Assembly: GCA_004322135.1 (NCBI GenBank)
Contig: SCSG01000004.1
Location: forward strand, 203,599 to 267,598
DNA length: 64,000 bases
From: Burkholderiaceae bacterium
GTDB taxonomy: Bacteria > Pseudomonadota > Gammaproteobacteria > Burkholderiales > Burkholderiaceae_B
Reading direction: 5' to 3'
Position numbers and translations under genes: made by a program
Part shown: positions 47,036 through 55,730 of the stretch, in pieces
How positions within the stretch are numbered: the first letter of the stretch is position 1
How the letters are laid out: each line of letters starts with the position of its first letter
The notes under the pieces: model-generated
The model's input: only the letters and a program-made list of their open reading frames with translations
Database searches by the model: none
Told to the model about the DNA's origin: nothing

Positions 47036-48307
47036 TCAATACTGGCCTCGTGGCTCCAGGCCCAGCATTTGCTGTCCGACCATGGACGAAACCGCATCCC
47101 AGTTCAAACTGATGTGTTTTGCAATAGCATTGCCGTCTCGCCAGAACCGCTGAATAGGCTGATCCAGCGCCAGCCCGTTCCCACCGACATTGGCAAACAC
47201 GGCATCAATGGCGTCCCGGGCCATGCGCGCCGCAAACGCGTGATCACGCCGGTTCCGGATTCTAGCGTCCACGTCGACGGGCAGGCCGGCCGCGGCCATC
47301 TGTTCGACTTGCGCCGTGTCCCGGTAGATCAGCAGGCGCGCGGCATCGAGCAGCGCTGTCGCTTCCGCAAGACGCGACTGCACGGGAAAGAATTCTCTCA
47401 GGCGACCGCCTCCGCCCGACACGGCGCCACGCGTCACCCTGGACCCAACCATTGCCATGAACTCATCAATGGCCCCCTGCGCAGCACCCAGGATAGGGGC
47501 CACCAGGCACACCGGCACCGCCGACAGGAAGGGAATCCGATAGATAGGGTTGTCGTTGGCGCGCGCTCCTGGAGGGTTGTTGGAGGAAGCTTGCGCGAAA
47601 GTCAGCTTGCGGTGCCGCGGCACGAACGTCGGTTTTTCGATCCAGACTGTCTTGGAGCCGGTGCCGGCCTGACCCGCAGTAAACCAGTCGTCGTCCACGA
47701 CCCATTCTGTTCTGGGCACAAGAAGAAAGCCGGCATGTCGCTCCGGTACCTCGTCATCCGGCGGGAAGAACACCCCAACCAGAGCCCAGTCGGAATTGTC
47801 GATATTGGATGACCAATGCCATTTTCCCGAAACCAGGTAGCCACCGTCCACCCTTTCGGCCTCGGCCACCGGCGCGTAGGAACCGCAAATAATGGCGTCC
47901 GGATTTTCACGCCAGACGTCTTCCTGTGCCTGTAGGGGAAACGTGCCCAACAACCATTGGTGTATGGCGCCCAGCGAGCAGCCCCACGCCGACGAGGGAC
48001 AGCCACGGGCAAGCTCGCTGATGATGTCGATGAACGGTGTGAAACCGTACTCATACCCGCCGAACCGCGCGGGCTGCATCAGACGAAAAAAACCCGCCTC
48101 GCGGAACAGCGAGGTTGCGTGCTCCGACACACGCCGGGCCTCTTCGGTCTTTCGGGCGTTTTCTTTCAGGTAGCCATTGGCCAGATCTCGCGCGCGACCC
48201 AGCAAAATCGCACATTCGGGTGCCTGCGGAACAGACGTACGCCGCGCCGGCGTATCGAACCAGGCTGCCTCCGGCGGGAGAAAGCCGAATGTTTCAGTGT
48301 TATCCAT
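47036..48307 (-). CDS. group D flavin monooxygenase (acyl-CoA dehydrogenase fold), resorcinol hydroxylase oxygenase type
   Basis: 423 residues, acyl-CoA dehydrogenase-like with GFFRLMQPARFGGYE, ARGCPSSAWGCSLGAIHQWLLG, VSGKWHWSSNIDNSDWALVG and the C-terminal RDGNAIAKHISLNWDA. Such proteins (HsaA, GraD) hydroxylate phenols using reduced flavin from a partner. The partner reductase is encoded divergently at 48670. With the resorcylate decarboxylase next in line, conversion of resorcinol to hydroxyquinol is the likely step. Start at 48307 (after GAGG) or 48319. Hydroxyquinol dioxygenase is absent from the window. Confidence 0.82.
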   Translation of the reverse strand: MDNTETFGFLPPEAAWFDTPARRTSVPQAPECAILLGRARDLANGYLKENARKTEEARRVSEHATSLFREAGFFRLMQPARFGGYEYGFTPFIDIISELARGCPSSAWGCSLGAIHQWLLGTFPLQAQEDVWRENPDAIICGSYAPVAEAERVDGGYLVSGKWHWSSNIDNSDWALVGVFFPPDDEVPERHAGFLLVPRTEWVVDDDWFTAGQAGTGSKTVWIEKPTFVPRHRKLTFAQASSNNPPGARANDNPIYRIPFLSAVPVCLVAPILGAAQGAIDEFMAMVGSRVTRGAVSGGGGRLREFFPVQSRLAEATALLDAARLLIYRDTAQVEQMAAAGLPVDVDARIRNRRDHAFAARMARDAIDAVFANVGGNGLALDQPIQRFWRDGNAIAKHISLNWDAVSSMVGQQMLGLEPRGQY

Positions 48308-48669
48308 GGAGCGCCTCGACATTTTCAGGAACAATTAAAACGTACCAGCTAATCTAGCTTATTTTATTTGTATTTTCAAATAGAAATTTCAATTTAATGT
48401 CAAATTTGGTGTAAACCCTAAAGCGACCAGGAATCCCCCATAGCAGTCCCCTCGACACAGAACCTTTGTATGTTAATAAATACTTACAGGCCATCTAGTC
48501 AGGGTAAACCCCGTCAAACAAACTGATGACTGCCCCCTTGTTTTGGAATAAACTAAAAAAATAATTTGCATTATCAAAGAATATTTATTTGTAAATCCTG
48601 GTGCTTTATCCCGTAGGCTCAAGCACCGGCATGCCACGGCCCTGACTGATGAAGATCACGGAGAAAGCC
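48308..48669. other. 362-base divergent promoter region
   Basis: Very AT-rich gap between the monooxygenase and flavin reductase genes; no gene seen. It contains the ATTTG-TATTTT-CAAAT inverted repeat at 48366-48381 and must hold promoters in both directions. Confidence 0.6.
48369..48381. promoter_or_regulatory. Shared operator candidate, copy 1
   Basis: TGTATTTTCAAAT, part of the inverted repeat ATTTG-TATTTT-CAAAT, about 60 bases upstream of the monooxygenase start. The same 13 bases occur at 49285-49297. Confidence 0.45.
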
Positions 48670-49224
48670 ATGTTTCGGGCAACACACTCGACAGCCACGC
48701 CAGTTTCACCCTCCCCGGGCTGCGGCCCAACGACGGCGCACGACCAGCGCGACCTGCGCAACGCCCTTGGGAAGTTCGCAACCGGCGTATGCGTCATCAC
48801 GACACGCGGCCTTGATGGCAAGCTCGAAGGGCTTACGGCGAACTCCTTCTGCTCGGTTTCGCTCGACCCCCCTATCGTGCTGTGGAGCCTTCGAAAAGAC
48901 GCTGGCAGCCTGCCGACATTCGAACGGGCCTCTCACTTTTGCATCAACGTCCTGCACGCCCATCAGGTCGAGATGTCCCGACACTTCTGCGGCCGCCAGA
49001 TCAACAAGTTCGACGGCCTGGCGGACGAATTCACCGAGGGCCTCGAAGGCATACCCGCGCTCAAGGACGCCCTTGCCACCTTCGAATGCGAGCAGCTCGA
49101 ACACCAGCCCATGGGCGACCACATCGTCTTTTACGGCATGGTGAAGCGGTACACCTACTCGCAAGCCACACCGTTGACATTCCACTGCGGCACCTACACA
49201 ACCGTGCGGCCCCTGCTCGACTGA
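48670..49224 (+). CDS. flavin reductase component (FMN-binding split-barrel), HpaC/GraA type
   Basis: 184 residues of the flavin reductase-like domain: LRNALGKFATGVCVITT, EGLTANSFCSVSLDPPIVLWSLRK and HFCINVLHAHQ are typical. It uses NAD(P)H to supply reduced flavin to a group D monooxygenase. The ATG at 48670 follows GGAGAAAG; an ATG seven codons upstream is poorer. It is divergent from the oxygenase gene at 47036-48307, its probable partner. The N-terminal 25 residues are a variable extension. Confidence 0.86.
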   Translation: MFRATHSTATPVSPSPGCGPTTAHDQRDLRNALGKFATGVCVITTRGLDGKLEGLTANSFCSVSLDPPIVLWSLRKDAGSLPTFERASHFCINVLHAHQVEMSRHFCGRQINKFDGLADEFTEGLEGIPALKDALATFECEQLEHQPMGDHIVFYGMVKRYTYSQATPLTFHCGTYTTVRPLLD

Positions 49225-49569
49225 GTTCGATCTACACATACGCAAGCCGCGCAACCGGCACAGGCCGTGTCGATCAAATTTATATGTATTTTCAAATTGT
49301 TTTTTGGCGACCAGAACCCAAGCGGCTAACAGCCGGAGTAAAGAAAATATCAATATTCTTTAGACGTTACCGAAAGAATGCTTTCAAATAAATTGGAATC
49401 CAACTAAGTGAATTCCCCAATAAAATTTCATTTACAACAAAAGAGTTAGGCCATAGCATCTATACATACAAGAAAGCTGCCGTACAAGTCACCACGAGCC
49501 TTCCCGCATGGGCACCACCCCTGCAACCACAACACATCCTTTGCGAAACAGCCACCCAAGGAGAACAAA
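49225..49569. other. 345-base intergenic region upstream of the liv-type operon
   Basis: AT-rich, no gene seen. It holds the second copy of TGTATTTTCAAAT and presumably the promoter of the five transporter genes. Confidence 0.6.
49285..49297. promoter_or_regulatory. Shared operator candidate, copy 2
   Basis: TGTATTTTCAAAT, identical to 48369-48381, 61 bases after the flavin reductase stop and 272 before the solute-binding protein start. It suggests common control of transporter and catabolic genes. Confidence 0.45.
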
Positions 49570-50751
49570 ATGTTGAAAGAAATCGCCACCGCACTATTCG
49601 GCCTGGCGCTGATGCAAGGCTCAGCCCACGCCGCCAATGACCAAATCAAAATTGGCTTCATCGCAAGCCTGTCCGGCGGCCAAGCCACACTAGGCAGAGA
49701 CATACTCGACGGTTTCAAGCTTGGCGTCAGCTCGCTCGATGGCAAACTTGGTGGACTTTCGGCAGACGTCATCACCATGGATGATCAAGGCAGGCCAGAT
49801 GCTGGCGCCCAGGCGGCACAAAAGCTGGTGGAAAGCGACCGGGTCCCTATCGTGACCGGCATCAACCTTTCGAACGTGCTGCTTGCCGCTGTACCAAAAG
49901 TACTTGATGCAGGAAAAATCTTTCTCAGCCTCAATGCTGGCCCATCTGAACTGGCCGGCAAGGGTTGCTCGCCCCACTTCTTCAGTGTTTCGCACCAGAA
50001 CGATACGGGGCCGGAAACCATGGGCATCTACCTGAACAGCATTGGCGTCAAGAACCTGTACATCATGGCGGCCAATTTCGCCGCCGGTAAAGACATGGTA
50101 ACCGGGCTGAAACGAACCTATAAAGGCAAGATAGCCGCCGAAATCTACACTCAGATGGGCCAGCTCGACTACTCGGCCGAGCTTGCAAAAATGCGTAGCG
50201 TCAACCCAGATGCCTTATTCGCATTCTATCCAGGCGGCATGGGCGTCAATTTCTTCAAGCAAATGGATCAGGCCGGTCTGAAGGGCAAGATTCCCGTGTA
50301 TTCATCCTTTATCCCCGACCAGGATTCCTTGCCGGCAATGGGCGACGCGTCACTGGGCGTTCAGTCGACGGGTTACTGGAGCGTAACGCTCGACAACCCA
50401 CTCAACAAGAAATTCGTTGCCGATTTCGTGAAAACCTACAAAAGGCTCCCGTCGACCCGGGCAGCGGTAGGGTATGACGGGGCACGCCTGATCGACGCGG
50501 CCCTGAAGGAAAACGGTGGCAAATTCGGCTCGGCGGACTCCTTCGCCAAAGCGCTGCATAGCGTCAACTTTCAGTCGGTACGCGGCAACTTCAAATTCAA
50601 CACCAACAATTTCCCCATTCAGAACTTCTACTTGTTCAAGGTCGAGAAAGATAAAGATGGCAACCTGGTGAACGCGGTGGTCAAGACTGTCGCCACCGCA
50701 TACAAAGACCACTACGCGAGCCAGTGCAAGATGTCCAAAGCAAACCCCTGA
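49570..50751 (+). CDS. LivK-type solute-binding protein of a complete ABC transporter
   Basis: 393 residues with a signal peptide (MLKEIATALFGLALMQGSAHA) and mature start ANDQIKIGFIASLSGGQATLG. It is a type I periplasmic binding protein of the branched-chain amino acid/aromatic family. AAGGAGA precedes the ATG. It is the first of five genes with permeases and ATPases (50773-54126). The neighbouring resorcylate genes suggest uptake of a hydroxybenzoate rather than leucine. Confidence 0.88.
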   Translation: MLKEIATALFGLALMQGSAHAANDQIKIGFIASLSGGQATLGRDILDGFKLGVSSLDGKLGGLSADVITMDDQGRPDAGAQAAQKLVESDRVPIVTGINLSNVLLAAVPKVLDAGKIFLSLNAGPSELAGKGCSPHFFSVSHQNDTGPETMGIYLNSIGVKNLYIMAANFAAGKDMVTGLKRTYKGKIAAEIYTQMGQLDYSAELAKMRSVNPDALFAFYPGGMGVNFFKQMDQAGLKGKIPVYSSFIPDQDSLPAMGDASLGVQSTGYWSVTLDNPLNKKFVADFVKTYKRLPSTRAAVGYDGARLIDAALKENGGKFGSADSFAKALHSVNFQSVRGNFKFNTNNFPIQNFYLFKVEKDKDGNLVNAVVKTVATAYKDHYASQCKMSKANP

Positions 50752-50772
50752 TACGCACCGCCAAAAAACACC

Positions 50773-51645
50773 ATGACAGCCTCCCTGTTTATCGAACAGA
50801 CGCTAAATGGCCTGCAGTTCGGAGTCATGTTGTTCCTCATCGCTGCGGGGTTCACCCTGGTATTCGGCATCATGAATCTGGTGAATCTCGCGCACGGCTC
50901 GTTCTACATGATTGGGGCGTACCTATTCGCCACCGTCCTGCAACGAATCGGCGCGTTCTGGGTCAGCGTAGTACTGGCCATGATCCTTACCGGGTTTGTG
51001 GGAGCAGTCCTTGAGCGCGTGGCGCTCAAGGCCTTCTACCGGCGACCATACCTCGATCAGGTGCTGGCAACGCTGGGACTCATCCTTTTTTTCAACGAAC
51101 TTACGCGCATCATCTGGGGCGCTGAACCCCTGAACGTCACGCTGCCCGCCGGGTTGAACACATCGGTACACATCTTCGGCAACGTGTCTTATCCCACCAT
51201 AAGACTCGTCATTCTGGCCGTCGGCGTGCTGGTGGCACTACTCCTGTATCTTATCGTCGCCAAAACCCGTACCGGCATGCTGGTGCGTGCTGGCGCCAGC
51301 AACCGCACCTTCATCGGCGCGCTGGGAATCAACGTCAATGTCGTGTTCTCGTGCGCCTTCAGCGTCGGGGCTGCGCTTGCCGGACTTGCCGGCGCCCTGG
51401 CCGCCCCAATACTGGCGGTTGAGGCAGGCATGGGCGAAAGCGTGCTGATCTTTGCGCTCATTGTGGTGGTCATCGGCGGAATTGGGTCTTTTCGCGGTGC
51501 GTTCGCGGCAGCCATTCTCGTCGGCCTGATCGACACGTTCGGCCGCCTGCTGTTCCCGCCGCTGCTCGGCGACATTTCGGTCTATCTGCTCATGGCGGCC
51601 GTTCTCGCGTGGCGCCCCCAAGGGCTGTTCGCTGCCAACGGATAA
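50773..51645 (+). CDS. livH: branched-chain amino acid-type ABC permease LivH
   Basis: 290 residues, about eight membrane segments. The N-terminal NGLQFGVMLFLIAAGFTLVFGIMNLVNLAHGSFYMIGAY is the LivH signature. One of two inner-membrane subunits; 21 bases after the binding-protein gene and 4 before livM. Confidence 0.92.
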   Translation: MTASLFIEQTLNGLQFGVMLFLIAAGFTLVFGIMNLVNLAHGSFYMIGAYLFATVLQRIGAFWVSVVLAMILTGFVGAVLERVALKAFYRRPYLDQVLATLGLILFFNELTRIIWGAEPLNVTLPAGLNTSVHIFGNVSYPTIRLVILAVGVLVALLLYLIVAKTRTGMLVRAGASNRTFIGALGINVNVVFSCAFSVGAALAGLAGALAAPILAVEAGMGESVLIFALIVVVIGGIGSFRGAFAAAILVGLIDTFGRLLFPPLLGDISVYLLMAAVLAWRPQGLFAANG

Positions 51646-51649
51646 GCCA

Positions 51650-52681
51650 ATGCAAAAGCTGTACAAACATTCGAATACACTCGCCGCCGTTCCACGAATT
51701 CCTTCGTGGGTCCTTCTGCTCGTAATCATGCTGGCGCTGGCGCTCTTTCCCGTGCTTGCGCACATCCTTGATGCGCCGTTCTATGTAACGCTGGTCACGC
51801 GCATCATGATTTTCGGCATCATAGCCGTCAGCCTGGGCTTCATTCTGGGCTTTGCCGGTCTGGTGTGCTTCGGACAAGCGGCCTTCGCCGGGGTCGGTGC
51901 CTATGTGGTGCTTATCCTGTCCGACCACGCATTGAACGACTCGCCTCTCATGACTTGGCCGATCACCATAAGCAGCACCACCAGCGCGTTCGTCACCTGG
52001 CCTGCAGCCATGCTGGTGTCAGCGCTGGTTGCGCTGGTCATCGGACTGATCGCGCTGCGCACACGCGGTGTGTACTTCATCATGCTGACGCTTGCCTTTG
52101 CGCAGATGATCTATTTCTTCTTCATCAATCTGGATGCGTACGGCGGCGAAGACGGCATGCGCCTGACCCAACGATCCAGCACCGCAGGGCTGTTGAATCT
52201 GGACAACCACGTGGTCTTCTACTACGTTACGTTCGTCATCCTCGCGCTGTCCTACTTCTTTCTTCGGCGCCTTGTGGACTCACGCTTCGGAATGGTTCTG
52301 CGCGGCAACCGCCAGAACGAACGACGCATGGCGGCGCTGGGCTACTCCTGCTTCAAATACAAGCTGACTGCTTTCGTCATCTCCGGCGCCATCGCGGGTC
52401 TGGCTGGCGCGCTGATGATCAATCACGGCAAGTTCATCAGCCCGGCATTCATGCACTGGGTGCGCTCCAGCGACATCATCGCCATGGTCGTCATCGGTGG
52501 GTCGGGCAGTCTAATGGGGCCGATACTGGGGGCGGGCGCTGTCCTCGGCCTCGAAGACGTACTGTCCAGCTATACCCAACACTGGCAAATCGTATACGGC
52601 CCTCTTCTGCTCCTGTTTGTGCTGTTTGCCCGACGCGGGCTGTACGGCATACTTACTGGACGTGGAGGCGACAATGACTGA
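51650..52681 (+). CDS. livM: branched-chain amino acid-type ABC permease LivM
   Basis: 343 residues with about nine or ten membrane segments and the LivM pattern GFAGLVCFGQAAFAGVGAY, TRGVYFIMLTLAFAQMIYF and VVIGGSGSLMGPILGA. Second inner-membrane subunit. The stop overlaps the livG start by 8 bases. Confidence 0.92.
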   Translation: MQKLYKHSNTLAAVPRIPSWVLLLVIMLALALFPVLAHILDAPFYVTLVTRIMIFGIIAVSLGFILGFAGLVCFGQAAFAGVGAYVVLILSDHALNDSPLMTWPITISSTTSAFVTWPAAMLVSALVALVIGLIALRTRGVYFIMLTLAFAQMIYFFFINLDAYGGEDGMRLTQRSSTAGLLNLDNHVVFYYVTFVILALSYFFLRRLVDSRFGMVLRGNRQNERRMAALGYSCFKYKLTAFVISGAIAGLAGALMINHGKFISPAFMHWVRSSDIIAMVVIGGSGSLMGPILGAGAVLGLEDVLSSYTQHWQIVYGPLLLLFVLFARRGLYGILTGRGGDND

Positions 52682-53444
52682 CCTGCTGCGGGTGGAAAAC
52701 CTGTCCAAGCGGTTTGGCGGCCTGCTGGCTAGCAACGCCCTGAACCTGCAAGTGGCCGAGGGCGAAACCCACGCCCTCATCGGCCCCAACGGTGCCGGCA
52801 AATCAACGCTCATGAATCAACTCTCCGGCGAAATCCTGCCCAGCGAAGGCCACATCTTCTTCCGGGAACAGGACATTACCAAACTTCCCGTATACAAACG
52901 CACCGCCCTGGGAATCGCCCGCTCGTACCAGCTCACTACCATCTTCAACGGATTCTCCGCCCTGGAAAACGTGATGCTCGCCGTCCAGGCCAATCAGGGA
53001 CACAGCTTTCATTTTTGGTCCAACGCGCGCAAAGAGCCGCAACTCAGGACGCCTGCGGCCGAACTTCTCGGACGCGTCGGCCTGCTACCACGGGGTGACG
53101 TCGTGGCGGGCGACCTTGCCCACGGCGAGCAAAGGCAGCTTGAAATTGCCATGGCCCTTGCCTCGAACCCGACACTGCTCCTGCTGGATGAACCGCTTGC
53201 CGGAATGGGGGTTGAAGACAGCGTTCAAATCATTCAGCTGCTCGAAGCGCTCAAGAAAGAGCACACCATCCTGCTCATCGAACACGATATGAACGCCATC
53301 TTCAGCCTGGCCGACCGGGTCTCTGTTCTGGTGTATGGAAGCGTCATTGCCACCGGTTCGGTCGACGAAATCCGGACCAATGCCGAAGTCCAGAAAGCGT
53401 ATCTGGGGACGAAGCGGGAAGGACAAAGGTTCCAGCATGCTTGA
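52674..53444 (+). CDS. livG: ABC transporter ATP-binding protein LivG
   Basis: 256 residues. Walker A GPNGAGKST, an unusual signature region DLAHGEQRQLEIAMAL, Walker B LLLLDEPLAGMG and the switch histidine in LLIEHDMNAIF. It starts at 52674, within the end of livM, and overlaps livF by 8 bases, so translation is coupled. Confidence 0.92.
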   Translation: MTDLLRVENLSKRFGGLLASNALNLQVAEGETHALIGPNGAGKSTLMNQLSGEILPSEGHIFFREQDITKLPVYKRTALGIARSYQLTTIFNGFSALENVMLAVQANQGHSFHFWSNARKEPQLRTPAAELLGRVGLLPRGDVVAGDLAHGEQRQLEIAMALASNPTLLLLDEPLAGMGVEDSVQIIQLLEALKKEHTILLIEHDMNAIFSLADRVSVLVYGSVIATGSVDEIRTNAEVQKAYLGTKREGQRFQHA

Positions 53445-54126
53445 CGTGCGCGACCTGGAATCCGGTTACGGCAACAGCCGCGTGCTGTTCGGGATCTCAC
53501 TATCGGTGGCACGCGGTGAGGTGGTCACCATGCTGGGACGAAATGGCATGGGCAAGACCACCACCATTCACACGCTGCTGGGCATTATCCAGCCCACAGC
53601 GGGAAGCATACTGTTCGACGGCAAGTCCATCGCAGGACTGCAGCCCTTCCGCATCTGCCGGCTTGGCATAGGTCTGGTACCGGAAGGCCGGCGCATCACA
53701 CCAAACCTTACCGTCGAAGAGAACCTGGTCGCCACCGCGCGCGGGCCAGGCCCATGGAACCTTGACGAAGCCTACCGCCTTTTCCCGCGCCTGCACGAGC
53801 GCCGACGCTCCATGGGTGCACAACTTTCGGGCGGCGAGCAGCAGATGCTGGCCATCTCACGCGCGCTGCTGACCAACCCGCGGCTGCTCATACTGGACGA
53901 AGCCACTGAAGGGCTTGCCCCACTCATCCGGGAGGAAATCTGGAGGTGCATCTGGGAGCTGAAGAAAAAAGGACAGTCCATACTGATTATCGACAAGAAC
54001 GTCGACACCCTGCTGCAGATTGCGGACCGGCACTACATAATCGAGAAGGGGCGGGTAACATGGCAGGGAACCAGCGAAGAGCTTCAATCGCATCCTGAGC
54101 TAAGCCAACGGCATCTTGGCATCTGA
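53437..54126 (+). CDS. livF: ABC transporter ATP-binding protein LivF
   Basis: 229 residues. Walker A GRNGMGKTT, signature LSGGEQQMLAISRAL, Walker B LLILDEATEGLAP. The usual switch histidine position reads IIDKNVDTL, as is common in LivF. Last gene of the transporter operon. Confidence 0.92.
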   Translation: MLDVRDLESGYGNSRVLFGISLSVARGEVVTMLGRNGMGKTTTIHTLLGIIQPTAGSILFDGKSIAGLQPFRICRLGIGLVPEGRRITPNLTVEENLVATARGPGPWNLDEAYRLFPRLHERRRSMGAQLSGGEQQMLAISRALLTNPRLLILDEATEGLAPLIREEIWRCIWELKKKGQSILIIDKNVDTLLQIADRHYIIEKGRVTWQGTSEELQSHPELSQRHLGI

Positions 54127-54198
54127 GCCTGCCCGAATGTCAGAACTTCAGTGCGCACTGCCGTTGAACACCGTCACCACGTCAACCCCGATTAAGTC

Positions 54199-54211
54199 GG
54201 TAAAATTTACC
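54199..54211. promoter_or_regulatory. Palindrome upstream of MarR gene
   Basis: GGTAAA-A-TTTACC is perfect and lies 29 bases before the ATG of the MarR gene at 54241, the position of an autoregulatory operator. Confidence 0.55.
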
Positions 54212-54240
54212 TGGACAAAATAGCTAAAGATAACTCCCAC

Positions 54241-54708
54241 ATGAAAACCGCAAGCGAATTCAAGCTGGACGACTATGCCCTGGAGAAAGCGTTGCCGTAT
54301 CTGCTTAACCGCGCGGGTGTGCGCATCGGTGATACCTTCTCGCAGGAACTGGTCAAATTCAAACTCACCTTGCCGATGTACCGCGTTCTGGCGTCGCTGC
54401 TGCGCATCGACGCGCAGCGCATGACCCATCTGGCCGAATACACTTCCACCGACATTTCGACGCTTTCAAGGCTGATCGCCTCGATGGAAAAGAAAGGCCT
54501 GGTAAAAAGAAAACAAGGCGAAGAAGACCGAAGGTCGGTGCATGTCGTGCTTACCGATGCGGGGCGCGATCTGGGCATGCGCGTCGCCCCGCTTGCAGAC
54601 CTGTACGAACGGATCGCACTTGCCAACATTTCGTCCGACGATGTCGCAAAACTCAAACGACTCCTGATACAGATCTACAACAACATCGAATCCCTGGGCG
54701 GCCGTTGA
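54241..54708 (+). CDS. MarR-family transcriptional regulator
   Basis: 155 residues with a winged helix (about 55-115: MTHLAEYTSTDISTLSRLIASMEKKGLVKRKQGEEDRRSVHVVLTDAG) including the DRR wing. It sits 114 bases behind livF, with its own palindrome. It may regulate the liv-type transporter and resorcylate genes, or the following hydrolase. Confidence 0.86.
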   Translation: MKTASEFKLDDYALEKALPYLLNRAGVRIGDTFSQELVKFKLTLPMYRVLASLLRIDAQRMTHLAEYTSTDISTLSRLIASMEKKGLVKRKQGEEDRRSVHVVLTDAGRDLGMRVAPLADLYERIALANISSDDVAKLKRLLIQIYNNIESLGGR

Positions 54709-54843
54709 CCCACTCGCGTCCGGCATAGTACCGCACACGCAGGCCACCTCAGTTGAACTGTCTGGTGAAACACCCATTCAATTACCGATATAAGTTCCCT
54801 TGCCATACACTTGGGATATGACAACGGAGCCGTCAGGTGAACC

Positions 54844-55692
54844 ATGAAACCCAAGGTATTCCAGGATTACGACCAAGAGGCGCTCGATCACGCCTTCGAC
54901 CAAAGGGCGTGGGCGCCCAATGCCGACGAAATACTCGAACACCGCCAGAAGCAGAACAACCTGGTTCGCGCCCGTGGCCATTACCAGCCCAACATTCAGT
55001 ACGGGCCGAGCCCCGACGAGCGGCTGGATGTATTTCCAGCCGACTTGCCCCTGGCTCCCGTGCATTTCCATATCCACGGCGGGGCCTGGCGCTGGCGGCG
55101 CAAGGAAGACGCTTCGTTCGCGGCACCCGCATTCACGGCCACGGGGACGACATATATTGTGCCCGACTTCGGTGCCTTGCCTTCGGTACGATTGCCGGAA
55201 ATCGTTGATCAACTGGCCAGAGCCGTCTCGTGGGTTTACCACAACGCCAAAGACCTGCACATCGATCCGGACCGAATCTTCATCTCGGGGCACTCGTCGG
55301 GGGCGCACTTGTGTGCGGTGCTCCTTGCGCTGGACTGGGCACCATATGGCTTACCCGAAAATGTCTTGAAAGGCGGCCTGTGCATCAGCGGCATCTACGA
55401 CATGAAGCCGGTACTGCTCAGCGCGCGCCGAGAGTACATTGACCTTAACGAGCACGAAGCCCTTTCGTTGAGCCCGATCGCCACCTGCGCCACCATCCAC
55501 TGTCCGGTCAGCATCGTTTATGCGCAGAACGACAGCCCCGAGTTCATCCGCCAGTCACGCCAATTTGCCGCCATCCTGGCCGAAAACGGGAAGACACCGG
55601 AACTGGTCATGATCCCGGGCGTCAACCATTTTGAAATCATTGACCGCCTGGCTCAGCTGGCAGGATCGTGCCAGGCCTTCGCGGCAGCCTGA
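54844..55692 (+). CDS. alpha/beta hydrolase, arylformamidase/Aes-like
   Basis: 282 residues. The oxyanion motif is HIHGGAWRWRRKED, the nucleophile is in ISGHSSGAHL, the acid in YAQNDSPEF and the histidine in VNHFEI. The group contains kynurenine formamidases and short-chain esterases. AGGTGA precedes the ATG. It is convergent with HPPD. The substrate is unknown; cleavage of an aromatic ester or amide before catabolism is plausible. Confidence 0.82.
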   Translation: MKPKVFQDYDQEALDHAFDQRAWAPNADEILEHRQKQNNLVRARGHYQPNIQYGPSPDERLDVFPADLPLAPVHFHIHGGAWRWRRKEDASFAAPAFTATGTTYIVPDFGALPSVRLPEIVDQLARAVSWVYHNAKDLHIDPDRIFISGHSSGAHLCAVLLALDWAPYGLPENVLKGGLCISGIYDMKPVLLSARREYIDLNEHEALSLSPIATCATIHCPVSIVYAQNDSPEFIRQSRQFAAILAENGKTPELVMIPGVNHFEIIDRLAQLAGSCQAFAAA

Positions 55693-55730
55693 TGCCCTAA
55701 CACCCGTCGCGCAACGGCGCGCCCCCGCCT

